A DNA stretch of 64,000 nt from contig VXAA01005249.1 of NCBI GenBank assembly GCA_013399115.1, forward strand, positions 49,234 through 113,233. Direction: 5' to 3'. The translations under genes were made by a program, and so were the position numbers. Shown piece after piece: positions 1-9,374 of the stretch. The notes below the pieces were generated by a model, which saw only the letters and a program-made list of their open reading frames with translations, did no database searches and had not been told where the DNA came from. Source of the stretch: Anseranas semipalmata. Lineage: Eukaryota; Chordata; Aves; Anseriformes; Anseranatidae. Each line of letters starts with the position of its first letter. Position 1 is the first letter of the stretch.

Positions 1-2148
1 TTTTTTCTGTTGGGGGTGGCAGGAATATTTCATAGGAGCAAAAGAAGAGTAAGTCCTAATCTATTTTGCAACATATTTCTTCAGTTTGTCCCCCAGGATA
101 TGCATAAATGTGCCACAAAGTATCTAGAAAAGACTGTACCAAAAGACTCTAGAACACTGTACTTGCAAGGAGAGGATGAAGGGGGAGGAATAGAACATGA
201 CAAATGAGTTACATTTCTTGATTCATGAATCAAAATACTAAGGTACTATTTAGATTTTTCACTCTACATTTATAGATTAAGTATATTTTGTAGAAATTAA
301 TATTTATTTCTTTTCAATGGAAGAAAAGGAGTTATAGATAGTAAAATCTGGCTAGCTTCCATCTAAAAAGCTGTCATAATTAAGAAAAAAATGGGTACAT
401 ATTCTTTAAATCTCCTAGTAAACAAAAGTTTTTCCAACAAATAGCTGCCTAATTATTAGAATAAACTTGTAGGTAAATTTTCAGCTGCAGATAGAATACT
501 TAATTTCAATCCACTGTAGTGCAGTGAATTAATGTATACAAAAGAAGAATGAATTTGTGTTCAAATCTATATGCCTTTATTCAAACATTTATCAAAAAAA
601 ATTGTTGTAATAAGAAATGCAATATTCCTTTTAAGTATCTAGGCTGCATAACAGATCTTTGTATTAACATTTTCGCACCTTCTTTTATATAAACTGATTT
701 TGTTAGTGCTCCAGAGGCTATTAAGTCACTCTTCTTACTTAAAACATTGTTTAAATGGAATTTGTGTAGTCTGAGATTACTGCCTTTCCTTTCTGATCAC
801 AGTGTATAAGAAGAACCTTATTGCTAGCTTGGACAAGAAAATTGCAGATAGATTCACGGTGATCTGTAAGTTTAGTACAACTCATTTCTATTTTGTATGA
901 GAATAATGGTTGATGTTCCAAATAAGAAGGATCAAGTCAGTAGATTAATGGGCCATTTAAGCATGTAAGTGACGAAACTTGGTTCGTCTGGAAATTGAAC
1001 ACAGGAAGAGACACTACATCACCTTATTGAAAAACAATTTCAGCAGAGAGAAAATCAAATGCATTAAAAAAATCAATGGCCGCTTGGAAGTTAATAAGCA
1101 GAAGCAGGAATTTATATGCTCACTGTAGGATCAGTTCAGATTCATTCTCTGCAACTGGAATTACTCCTTCCAAGGCCTTACTTAGAGATGAATGCAAAAC
1201 TAGAATGAAAATGAAGGCTCTGGAAACACAACACATAAAGAGAAGACCTGGATCAACTGTTCCAACCTCCACCTGTAATGGGCAGCTATATTTTATGACC
1301 ATTTTCAGCTCCATTTTAGTGCTGGTTAGGTTGTTTCTCATTCCACTCCTATGGGAAGGTTGTCCTAAAACACAGTCCTCTGAGGGTTAGACCCATTTTT
1401 TTTTTTTCACAGCTCATAGTGCAATCATTTTTGCACCTGTTTACTTGGCATCACTGTCTCTCACTTTAACAGCTTTTGTTCCTTCCAGGTTTTTATCCCC
1501 CGATGTGTTCATAAAGAGCTACTATACCCTATAATATTGCCATTTTTGATACTACTATTTTGATAATATTTCTACTTCTGACATCATTCTAGTAGCACCC
1601 ATTCCAGATTAAGTTAGTGTTTTCTTGAACACAGTGGTTAGAATTACTGCAGCTTTTCAAATGCATTTCTGCCAACACTTTCACCATTTTGCATGCTGTA
1701 CACTCTGCCCTCTCAGAAAAGAATTTTCCCATGCTCTGTGATGCACCACAAGGGTAGTTTAGTCATACTTTAACTTAATATATTTCAGTCTATTTTCTTT
1801 CTTAGTTAAGTCTAGCTGATGATTCTCCAGCTTTTTTCAGGTTTTTAGTTTTAGTATTTTTTTGAGAGTCTTAAGTACAAATCTTGTTTAACTTAGCCCA
1901 TTCCCTCCAGTCAAACTTTGAAGATCATGCAACATCATATTCCAGTCTTCCTCTACAGTGATTGTGCTGTCTGCAAGGCACCAACCATTTCGGTGGAAAA
2001 TGGAAGAGCTGCATACAATTGTGATGTTACCAATGTTCTTGTTTCTAGGTCTGAATCTATTTGACAATTCTTTTGTCAATGCCCATTTAGACTAAATCTT
2101 TGCAGTTCTCTTGAATGATGTTTTCCGCAGCATGTTTGAATGCATCTT
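1..2148. other. Unique AT-rich non-coding DNA, no gene seen
   Basis: No recognisable gene or mobile element. The short open frames here (65-104 codons) overlap on opposite strands and have no protein features I recognise. The only local structure is a 12-T tract ending in CACAG at 1396-1412, which resembles a splice acceptor on the + strand but has no open exon behind it. Confidence 0.7.
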
Positions 2149-2240
2149 TATTTATTTATTTATTTTTACACCGGGAGGGGGGAAGGGAGTAGAGTGTGGT
2201 GGTGGGGAGGACAAAGGGGAGAGGGCCAGGGGGATTGTTT
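2149..2240 (+). repeat. TTTA repeat followed by G-rich tract
   Basis: A short TTTA microsatellite (about 2149-2168) runs into a purine/G-rich stretch (about 2171-2236) with runs of 3-6 G separated by A, GT and short spacers. Several G runs could support a G-quadruplex on the + strand, but one loop is 8 nt, just beyond the usual cutoff. The tract opens a patch that keeps more CpG than the rest of the window. Confidence 0.65.
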
Positions 2241-2660
2241 CTCCGCTCCCTTCACTGAAACTTCATTGGTACTTAACACCCTTTTGGTGTGGAAAACATC
2301 CTTCTCTCAGGTGCCACCAATTTCGTGCGGTAACGTGGCTGCTGTCAGATATCCCATGGAGCGTCTTGTGCTGTGAACTTTCCTTTGCTGGATGGATACA
2401 AATAGCATAGGTACGGACTAGAAGTCTCCTGCCACCTTTCGGCCTGCAGATTGCAGTCACTGCTTGTATAGCCACTGTTACTCCACTAGATGGTAGCAAA
2501 GCCATTGCAGACACCGGGATCTGCGTTTTTGTTCTGCAATTTGACAATAGTTCACTCGTGTCATAATTGTAATATTTTCCTTTAAGTCCTACAGAGTAAG
2601 ATCTTTTGGGAAATGACTGATGAGAGAGTAGACCCAAATCCTATGGAGACTTGCAGATGT
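2241..2660. other. CpG-retaining unique segment
   Basis: About ten CpG dinucleotides fall between 2241 and 2550, clearly denser than in the flanking AT-rich DNA. The segment is not a repeat I recognise and no convincing coding frame spans it. It contains a CTCF-like motif (2483-2497). CpG retention plus a candidate factor site suggests an unmethylated regulatory element, but this is inference. It is too small and too AT-rich to be a classical CpG island. Confidence 0.4.
2483..2497 (+). promoter_or_regulatory. CTCF-like binding motif
   Basis: The 15-mer CCACTAGATGGTAGC matches the CTCF core consensus (CCASYAGRKGGCRSY) at every position but one (T for C in the GGC box). It lies in the CpG-retaining patch. 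A near-consensus hit on its own can occur by chance in 64 kb, so occupancy is unproven. Confidence 0.4.
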
Positions 2661-3052
2661 GCATATTAATAATAAAATCATTGTTCTTTGAGGATTTTTG
2701 CCATTTTATTCTTACTGCTCAGTTTCACTCACTTCAGTGCAATTTTTCAGAGGACAAAATCTTAAGCTAATTAGAGTCAGTAGAATACACATGCAACCTC
2801 AGAATAATTCAGCATCTCCACCACATTTTCTTGATTACTGAAATAGTCAAGCACCACAGAAGAGTGAAAATCCAGCTCTTGCTAGCTAAAAGTGCATGTG
2901 TTTGAACTTACAGCAGAAAGGTACAGTCTCTTCGCCAATATTTGTTGTCAGAGATAGTGGTGTATCTGGCATATTGGCTCTTATTCATGATACTTTTTTA
3001 GCTGGTTCAGAGTGATCTTTCTCTTTAAAATGTATGAAAGGAGTAAAGGTAT
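2661..3052. other. Unique non-coding DNA
   Basis: I see no gene or repeat. An AATAAA at about 2671 is not distinguishable from chance in DNA this rich in A and T. Confidence 0.6.
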
Positions 3053-3078
3053 GGGGGGAAGGAGGGGAGGGCGATGGG
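3053..3078 (+). other. Canonical G-quadruplex motif
   Basis: Four G runs (6, 4, 3 and 3 G) are separated by loops of 5, 1 and 4 nt on the + strand. This satisfies the standard G3+N1-7 rule. It stands isolated in AT-rich DNA; no gene start is visible beside it. Confidence 0.6.
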
Positions 3079-3702
3079 CTTGGAGGTGAGGAGCAATTCA
3101 TATCTCCTCACTTCTAAGTTTTTTAAAAATAAGCTTTTCTTATTGGAGAATTGTCACAAAGTAGATGATTGCAGCTACTTGAAAAAATTGAAATGATCAA
3201 AAGCAATCAAGGCTTACATTTTGACTTGCTCTAATTCTAGAGGGATGTGTCAATAAGGTATAAGAGAAAGCTTTAATGTGCATACCGATGCTATCAGAAT
3301 TGGTTATAAAAATGTATTTGACTTCCATCTTTTCTGTGATTTGTCAGAACTGGCACACTATTGATAAAGGCTTCAGATATTTCAGAATTTGTTTCCAAAC
3401 AGAACTCTAAGGAACACTTGCTTTTGCCTTCCTAGGATCTGAAGTTCTAATGAATTTGTAAAGTTAGGACTGCTTTGTGCCCAAGGTACAAAAATAGAAT
3501 AAATAAGTATAAAATATTTATTTAAATAATATTAATAGTAAAATTTCAATATTTTAAAAGTAACTGCACGATTTAGAAGTTGCTCATATTACTTTTTCTG
3601 GACCTCTTTTCAAAAATAGAAAAATATTAAAAGATGCAAACTAAAAATGTAAATTTTTGCCATCACTTCATTTAAGCAGGAGAAAACTGAATTCAAAAGT
3701 AC

Positions 3703-3729
3703 TTTTTTTTTTTTTTTTTTTTTTTTTTT
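3703..3729 (+). repeat. Poly-T tract (27 nt)
   Basis: Uninterrupted run of 27 T. No target-site duplication or retrocopy body was evident beside it. Confidence 0.95.
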
Positions 3730-4009
3730 AATGTAATTGAGATGAACTTAAATTGGTAATGATTTGTTTACATATTTTTCCTCACTTTGGACAGTCTGTT
3801 CATTCTCCTTGCAATGTGAACTTCACAGTTCACAGCTTTTTCAAAATAACATTTGTTCTTAAGTGTAATGTTATAATTGTTTCATTACCAATAGTGCACA
3901 CTACATTATGTGGTTTGTACCAACAGATAAGCAAAGTAGTAGCTTTTGATTCTGTCTGGACAAAGGAACTTCTAGATCTTGGAAAACTGTAAATACTAAA
4001 CCTTCTGCA

Positions 4010-4666
4010 CTAGGAATTCAAATGGGCAAGGGATTTTATTATTAAGGTTTGCCCATTGCCTTTACTGGAAACAGGACCTGTTCTATTTAGAGAACATTTA
4101 TGAATAATTCTGTAATCTATACCGGGACCAGCCCCAAGGCTGGCTTTTTTTTCAGGTTTTATGTGGAGTGTCAAAAACTTGTATTGGCTGTAACAAGCAG
4201 ATGGGTGTGGGTGTGTATATAAAAATAAAATAAAAATAAATAAAAATACCACGTTTCTATGATTGTCCTCTTTCTGGGGTCTTGGATTAGAAGGTTCAAT
4301 GACACTGCAGTCCATTATTGTTAGAAAGAGCTTATGGCAACAGAGCTCTGATTGTGCTAGGAGCTTACCTGTGGGGCTGGAGAGCTTCTTGAAACAACAG
4401 GGCTCTGTGCACTTGCAATGTAGGCTTCCAGAGCCAGGCATCCTGTTGTCTATCCTTTTGTTGCCTAAAAGGCCCCAGGAGCTAGCTGTTGAAGTCAGGC
4501 ATGGGAACAGTATGGGGGTTTGACATTGTCTTTGTACATCTGAGCTGTCGGAGGAGTTGTCAGCGCAGGCTGGCCAGACTTTGCATACACTAACAGCAAA
4601 GAAGTTCAGTGTCACCCAAGTGTCCTCTGTTAACTTGAACTTGAGCCACCGTTTGAGATCAAACAT
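4010..4666 (-). other. Longest non-repeat open frame (218 codons), probably not a gene
   Basis: The frame is open for 218 codons on the minus strand outside any CR1. The translation has an N-terminal half with scattered Cys and Ser and a short hydrophobic stretch. That stretch comes from the AT-rich microsatellite at about 4218-4250, which argues against selection for protein. A + strand frame of 86 codons overlaps it at 4263-4523. A strong donor-like CAG/GTAAGC lies inside it on the minus strand (about 4363-4371), so part of it could be a terminal exon of a transcript. I recognise no domain and assign no function. Confidence 0.15.
4218..4250 (+). repeat. AAAAT-type A/T microsatellite
   Basis: Imperfect AAAAT/AAAT units, about 33 nt. 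They create the hydrophobic Phe/Leu/Ile stretch in the minus-strand open frame. Confidence 0.85.
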
Positions 4667-4731
4667 AACATTTTCTTATCTTTCCTAGTTTTAGTCCAGG
4701 GGAAATATTACCCCAAATCACCTGTACAATT

Positions 4732-4749
4732 AAAAAAAAAAAAAAAAAA
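4732..4749 (+). repeat. Poly-A tract (18 nt)
   Basis: Run of 18 A preceded by TT; no retrocopy body was recognised upstream. Confidence 0.95.
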
Positions 4750-5137
4750 GTGTAGAGCGGCTTTCTTCTTTGGAATATAGGTGAGGTGCAACCTAAGTTA
4801 CTGGGGCTGTGAATGTTGGTTTGATGGGTAACCCACAGTGATACTTTTATTCAGAAAATACGTAAGAAGCTGTCTTTTTTTCTTTTTTCTTTTCTTTTTT
4901 TTATGAAAACAACAACTTTGTTTTTCAACCATCTAGACATGCACCTTGTTATTTAATTTGCTTAAAAGAAATGGTGCTGTAGACATAAAATAGCATTAGA
5001 AATATTAAAATATTAAAAATCTGGATTTGAACTTGACTTTTGGGAAAGTATCCATCATTCTCTCATAGAGATGAAGCAGAAATTGCAGTGCAAGAGAAAT
5101 TATAAACAGTAGTCTAAGTCAACATTTCCTTCAAAAA

Positions 5138-5160
5138 TTGTTTGTTTGTTTGTTTGTTTT
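5138..5160 (+). repeat. TTTG microsatellite
   Basis: About five TTTG units ending in a T run. Similar TTTG runs recur at 41937-41950, 42103-42121 and 44326-44348. Confidence 0.9.
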
Positions 5161-5337
5161 TCTGTCCTGAAAATTTCAGGGCTGGCTATATTCTTACCAC
5201 TACTTGTGATTATATACATGTATCAAAAGAGTTGTAGTTTTGTGACTACTGAACACTTCAGGCTGCTTCTGGAGTCCTGAAATACTAATAATGAAAGATA
5301 AAGTGCCTGAATGTGGTCTATTTATGCATAAAGGGCC

Positions 5338-5790
5338 CAGAGGAGGGCCACAAAGATGAATCAGATAATCAGAGGGCTGGAGCACCCCTCCTATGAAGAA
5401 AGGCTGAGATGTTCAGCCTGGAGAAGAGAAGGCTCCGGGGAGACCTCGTTGCAGCCTTTCAATACTTAAAGGAGTCTGATAAAAAGGATGGAGAAGGACT
5501 CTTTACTCGCATAGCTAATGATAGGACAAGGGGCAATGGTTTTAATCTAAAAGAGGATAGATTTAGACTAGATGTTAGGAAGAAATTCTTCACTGTGAGG
5601 GTGGTGAGGCACTGGAACAGGCTGCCCAGAGAAGATGTGGATGCCCCATCCCTGGAGGTGTTCAAGGCCAGGCTGGATGGGGTCCTGGACAATCTGATCC
5701 AGTGCGTGGCATCCCTGCCTATGGCACGGGGGTTGGAACCAGATGATCTTTAAGGTCCCTTCCAACCCAAGCCATTCTATGATTCTGTGA
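5338..5790 (+). mobile_element. CR1 LINE copy A, 5'-truncated
   Basis: This is the 3' end of a CR1 non-LTR retrotransposon. A reading frame from 5409 to 5753 encodes the ORF2 C-terminus, with the typical [12 protein letters not shown] block, the DRTRGNG motif, the RHWNRLP motif and the PSLEVF motif near the end. The 3' end is the CR1 signature (CCTTCCAACCC then ATTCTATG/ATTCTGTG units) with no poly-A. Compared with the other copies, about 11 nt are missing before the FSLEKRR block, and ATCAGA is duplicated at about 5358-5371, so the frame is broken upstream. It is a dead 5'-truncated copy of the same 3'-end class as copy B. Class assignment is by eye. Confidence 0.95.
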
Positions 5791-8700
5791 AATGTGCCAG
5801 GTGGCAGAACTTTGTATTGAAATTCTTGATAAGCTTTTTCTTGTGCCATTTAATTTAATCCCTTCCTATTTAGTGCCCTACCAAGCCATAGTACCTCTTC
5901 CTCACCTTCACCAGGTGAGGCCTCCAAAGTGATGAAGCTCTGGCAGCAGAAATCTTGTTATCTTCTTCACAGCAGTACCTACAGCATGGTATTACTGCCC
6001 TGCAGCAAATGATACTGGGCAGGAGGGCAATGAGGCCAGTGTAAGAACACCCAGATTCAAATCATCACTGGCAGCAGTTGTCTGCAAGGGGTTGGCTGCC
6101 CTTTTGATGACCTCACTATCTTCTCTGAATAAATTTCTGTCCTAGCACGTCTATGCTTTCCAGTGAAGGGTTCAAAACAAGCTGGAATATCTGTCACGAC
6201 ACTATGATGTTTTGATATAGAAAACTGTAAGGGTTAATTTAGGTTCCTTCTTGAGCATGCTAATATGGTTTTGTTGGTTTGGGGCAATGTAGTATGGATG
6301 TGATTTCTGCACTCTGCAATGGCTGGATTATTTCTCCTCTAGATTCTAGTCCTCTTTTTCCAACTGCAGATCAAACCTTTCTGACAATTAGTTTGCTTAG
6401 CTGTTTATCATTTGGAAATGGATTCTGAAAACTGTTTTTTTCCCTGAAGAATTATCATTCTCTATCCATGTGAATCAGCCATTTTTGTTGTTTAGGGATT
6501 CTTGTGGTGTTACAGTACTATTTTGACTAAAAATGGACAACAATGTTATTCAGCTATGTGGAAAAGGAGGTAAAGAATAAAACTGCCATCTCGAATGTGC
6601 ACAGAAAATATAGCTTAACAGAATTTATTAGCCTACTTGGAACCTAGCCATAAAGCTATGACAGTCCTTCATTCTTACACACAGGTGACACTTTGTCTCT
6701 CTAGGTACTAAGTGTGTCTGTTTTGTAGCTTAAAAAAGGGTTTTTCATCAACACTTAGACATGGATGAAGAAATCCAGAATGTTTGTGAAGACCTCAAAT
6801 GAAACTTCTTTTTTGATCTAAAACAGTTTTTTTCAGCAACTGCTGGGGACTCACCTACTCAAGAATGCTATAATCTCATTGCTTAAAGTAGTTCATCAGG
6901 GGAATCTTTTCAGTATTTTATTACACAGTTAGCTCTTTAGAGCCTCTTCAGAGAGGCTAACCACATGCTCATGTAATTAGAGAGAAGGTGCTCTACATGG
7001 AAAACTTAAAACACTCAAGCTAATCAGAGATGAGGGATTATGGTTGAGAACTTGGTTTGTTCTAATGTTAACTAATTTCTCAAAGGCAACACTATGCTGT
7101 GCTGATTTCCTTGGCTGATTTAAATGATAGTTTTATAATTCACTGTGGTACCTTATATCTAATCAGTTTAACTTGTCCATATTTCCTTGACACTTATTGA
7201 TGTCTTTGCTATCGTTTCACTCAAACTTTTTTTTCTCCAGTCTTCCCAAAAGATATGGCTTGAGAGAAATTCAAATGAGTCCTAGTGATTTGTTTCCCTG
7301 TAGTTAGTACTTCTTCTTTGACCTTCAAATGGGCTCTGAGAATGAAATTTTTTCCCTACCAGTTCATGTTTTTTTCCATTGTGAAAAAGGAAAAATATTT
7401 AAATTTAGTTAATTTTCCTCTTCAAGGTCAAGTCTCTTTTTGTCTCATCATTTCCCATCCAGAACTGACTTTTTTATGAGCATGACAAAAGGAAAATTGT
7501 TAGCTTATATGTGCATAATCATGAGATAATGTTGTCAGGTTGCTTGTAGCGGATGTCTGTATGTAATACAAACAGTTACTGTCAGAGTTAGTTGAAAGCC
7601 TTTATTTTAGGCTTCTTTGCTTTCATATTTCCAAAAGTTAACTGTGTTGACAGAAACTTTCCATGTCTGATCTCTTCCAGCTTGGTTTTATTTTGAAAGC
7701 TGATGGAAAGCTCTCCACTGGTTCCTGCTCTGTCCCCTTATTTTGATGGAGTGAAATAAGGACAGCTATTTATTTTTGTCCCTGTGTCAATTTGTTTCTA
7801 TCTGAAGCTTTTGACAACAGAGTTCTGTCATCTTAGAGATGTAGAAAATACCATATCGTGTTCTTAATAGCCAGAAGTAATCTAAAGGAAGATTTATTTG
7901 GCTGGTGGATGGTTACATATCTCTGTTGGTACTACTTTCTAGAATTCTGTGTAGGTGTTCATACTTTGGAGAGTATTCAATGGAGTAATAGTTTGTGTTA
8001 AGTGACAGTGGTTTGGTTTGAACCATTCATGTTCAGTTAAGGTGCATATTGGAAAATGTTACTGTTGCTTATGAAAACATGTATAGTTTTCATTACAAAT
8101 AAAACACATAGAAATACACACAGGTAAAGGAAGCAGCATTTTATAACTTTGTTGTGTAACCTTCAAGTGGGAAGCCAAGGCTGCTGGGCTTTTTTTCCTT
8201 TGCATCTGTAATGACAGAATACATTTTTCACAAGAATCTGCCTGAATGTCTTGCCTGGTCTGAGAAATAGGAGTTAATCAAGGTGCAGCAATATGTTGAA
8301 GCTGGAGTTATGGATTCCCATCTCACTACTGTGAGAACTGAAGCTCAACAGTGAGGAAAGAAGAAGACAGGAATTGGAGAGTAACACTAAAGCTACAGAC
8401 TGGGTATGGACAACAGGGTTCTTCTGTGAATTTTCTGGAGCTGCTTTGTTGTGGTCTGTTAATCAGCAACCTGTTGTGCTTTAATTGAACTAAGAAGCAT
8501 CTGTTACACATGGCCTGTTCTTTCTGTCATCCTCTGGGGAAAAGGTTTATTATCGCAGTTTTGTTTTGGAACATTGGAATATACGTATTGCTTTGTTTTA
8601 GGGAAGTCTGGTCAAAGATGCTTGCCCTTTACTCTGTGTTGAAGTTGAGCTTTACAGTAATTTTTAGTTCTATGGGAACAACTTTAATTTTTGTGCCTGA

Positions 8701-9127
8701 CTTTGTAAATGTCTCTTTACACTTCAGGCTTGATGCTATTTGCTTTTAATAAAGTAAGAGACCATCCTAATGGTACTCCTATGTGTATTTATGTTGTAGA
8801 TACAAGTCCAAAGTAAAATCTGTACTTCAAGCTTTCTTCCTGATAACAGTAGATGTATTCACATATCAACATGCTATGGGGTCACTGTTTTTCATAGATA
8901 CCTATAAACTTTAAATAAAATGGAATGACATGACTGGGAGAGGCTGACCCACACGTAAAAATTTTGTAGCCTAGAGGTTAGATCACCCTTCCAGTCTGTG
9001 GGAAAACTAGGTTAAAATGCCTGTTTTCTTTAGAAAGGGAGAATTTGAACATCTGTCTTTCTTACATAGACGATCTCTGGAGCTACTGTACTGTAGAATA
9101 AAAGGTGGACCAACCCAATTTTTCCTA
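5791..9127. other. Unique AT-rich non-coding DNA
   Basis: No gene or transposon recognised. A T-rich run ending in CTCCAG near 7226-7241 resembles an acceptor but has no supported exon. An AATAAA at 8748-8753 with GT-rich sequence about 30 nt downstream resembles a polyadenylation site, but isolated hexamers are common in this composition. Confidence 0.65.
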
Positions 9128-9217
9128 CTAAAAACAAAACAAAACAACCAACCAACCAAACAAACAAAAAATCCACAAACAAAAGAAAAAAAAAAGAAAC
9201 AAAACATCAACAAAACA
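9128..9217 (+). repeat. A-rich CAAA-type simple repeat
   Basis: About 90 nt of A with C, mainly CAAA, CAAC and CAAAA units, decaying into A/G runs. The open frames on both strands here (Lys/Gln-rich and Phe-rich) are products of this composition. Confidence 0.9.
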
Positions 9218-9302
9218 GTATGTGCAAGCTACATAAACTAGTGTTATATTGGAAACTGAGTGATTTTATTACTGTCTGAACCCTTACATTTACAACAGGT
9301 AT

Positions 9303-9303
<1 letters not shown>

Positions 9304-9349
<46 letters not shown>

Positions 9350-9361
9350 NTTTTTTTTTTT
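9304..9361 (+). repeat. 58-nt poly-T tract with an N
   Basis: 46 T, an N at 9350, then 11 T. It is the longest homopolymer in the window, and its true length is uncertain because of the N. It is flanked on both sides by donor-like motifs: CAG/GTATGT at 9296-9304 and CAG/GTAAGT at 9366-9374. Confidence 0.95.
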
Positions 9362-9365
9362 GTGG

Positions 9366-9374
9366 CAGGTAAGT
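9366..9374 (+). promoter_or_regulatory. Poly-T/CAG/GTAAGT: recursive-splice-like site
   Basis: A perfect U1-complementary CAGGTAAGT follows the 58-nt pyrimidine tract after only TGTGG, with no other AG between. The join at 9368/9369 can therefore be read both as a splice acceptor and as a splice donor. That is the layout known for recursive (ratchet) splice sites in long introns. Whether the window is an intron on this strand is unknown, so this is a motif call, not a demonstrated site. Confidence 0.4.

Noticed and set aside
5792..5806. CCAGGTGGCAG as a CTCF site
   Set aside because: The 3' half is perfect but the required CCA at the 5' side is missing.
9007..9241. Phe-rich and Lys/Gln-rich frames on opposite strands
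   Set aside because: Both are translations of the CAAA-type simple repeat.
9304..9361. Poly-T as the tail of a minus-strand processed pseudogene
   Set aside because: No recognisable retrocopy body to the right and no convincing target-site duplication; the shared CAGGTA on both sides is too short.
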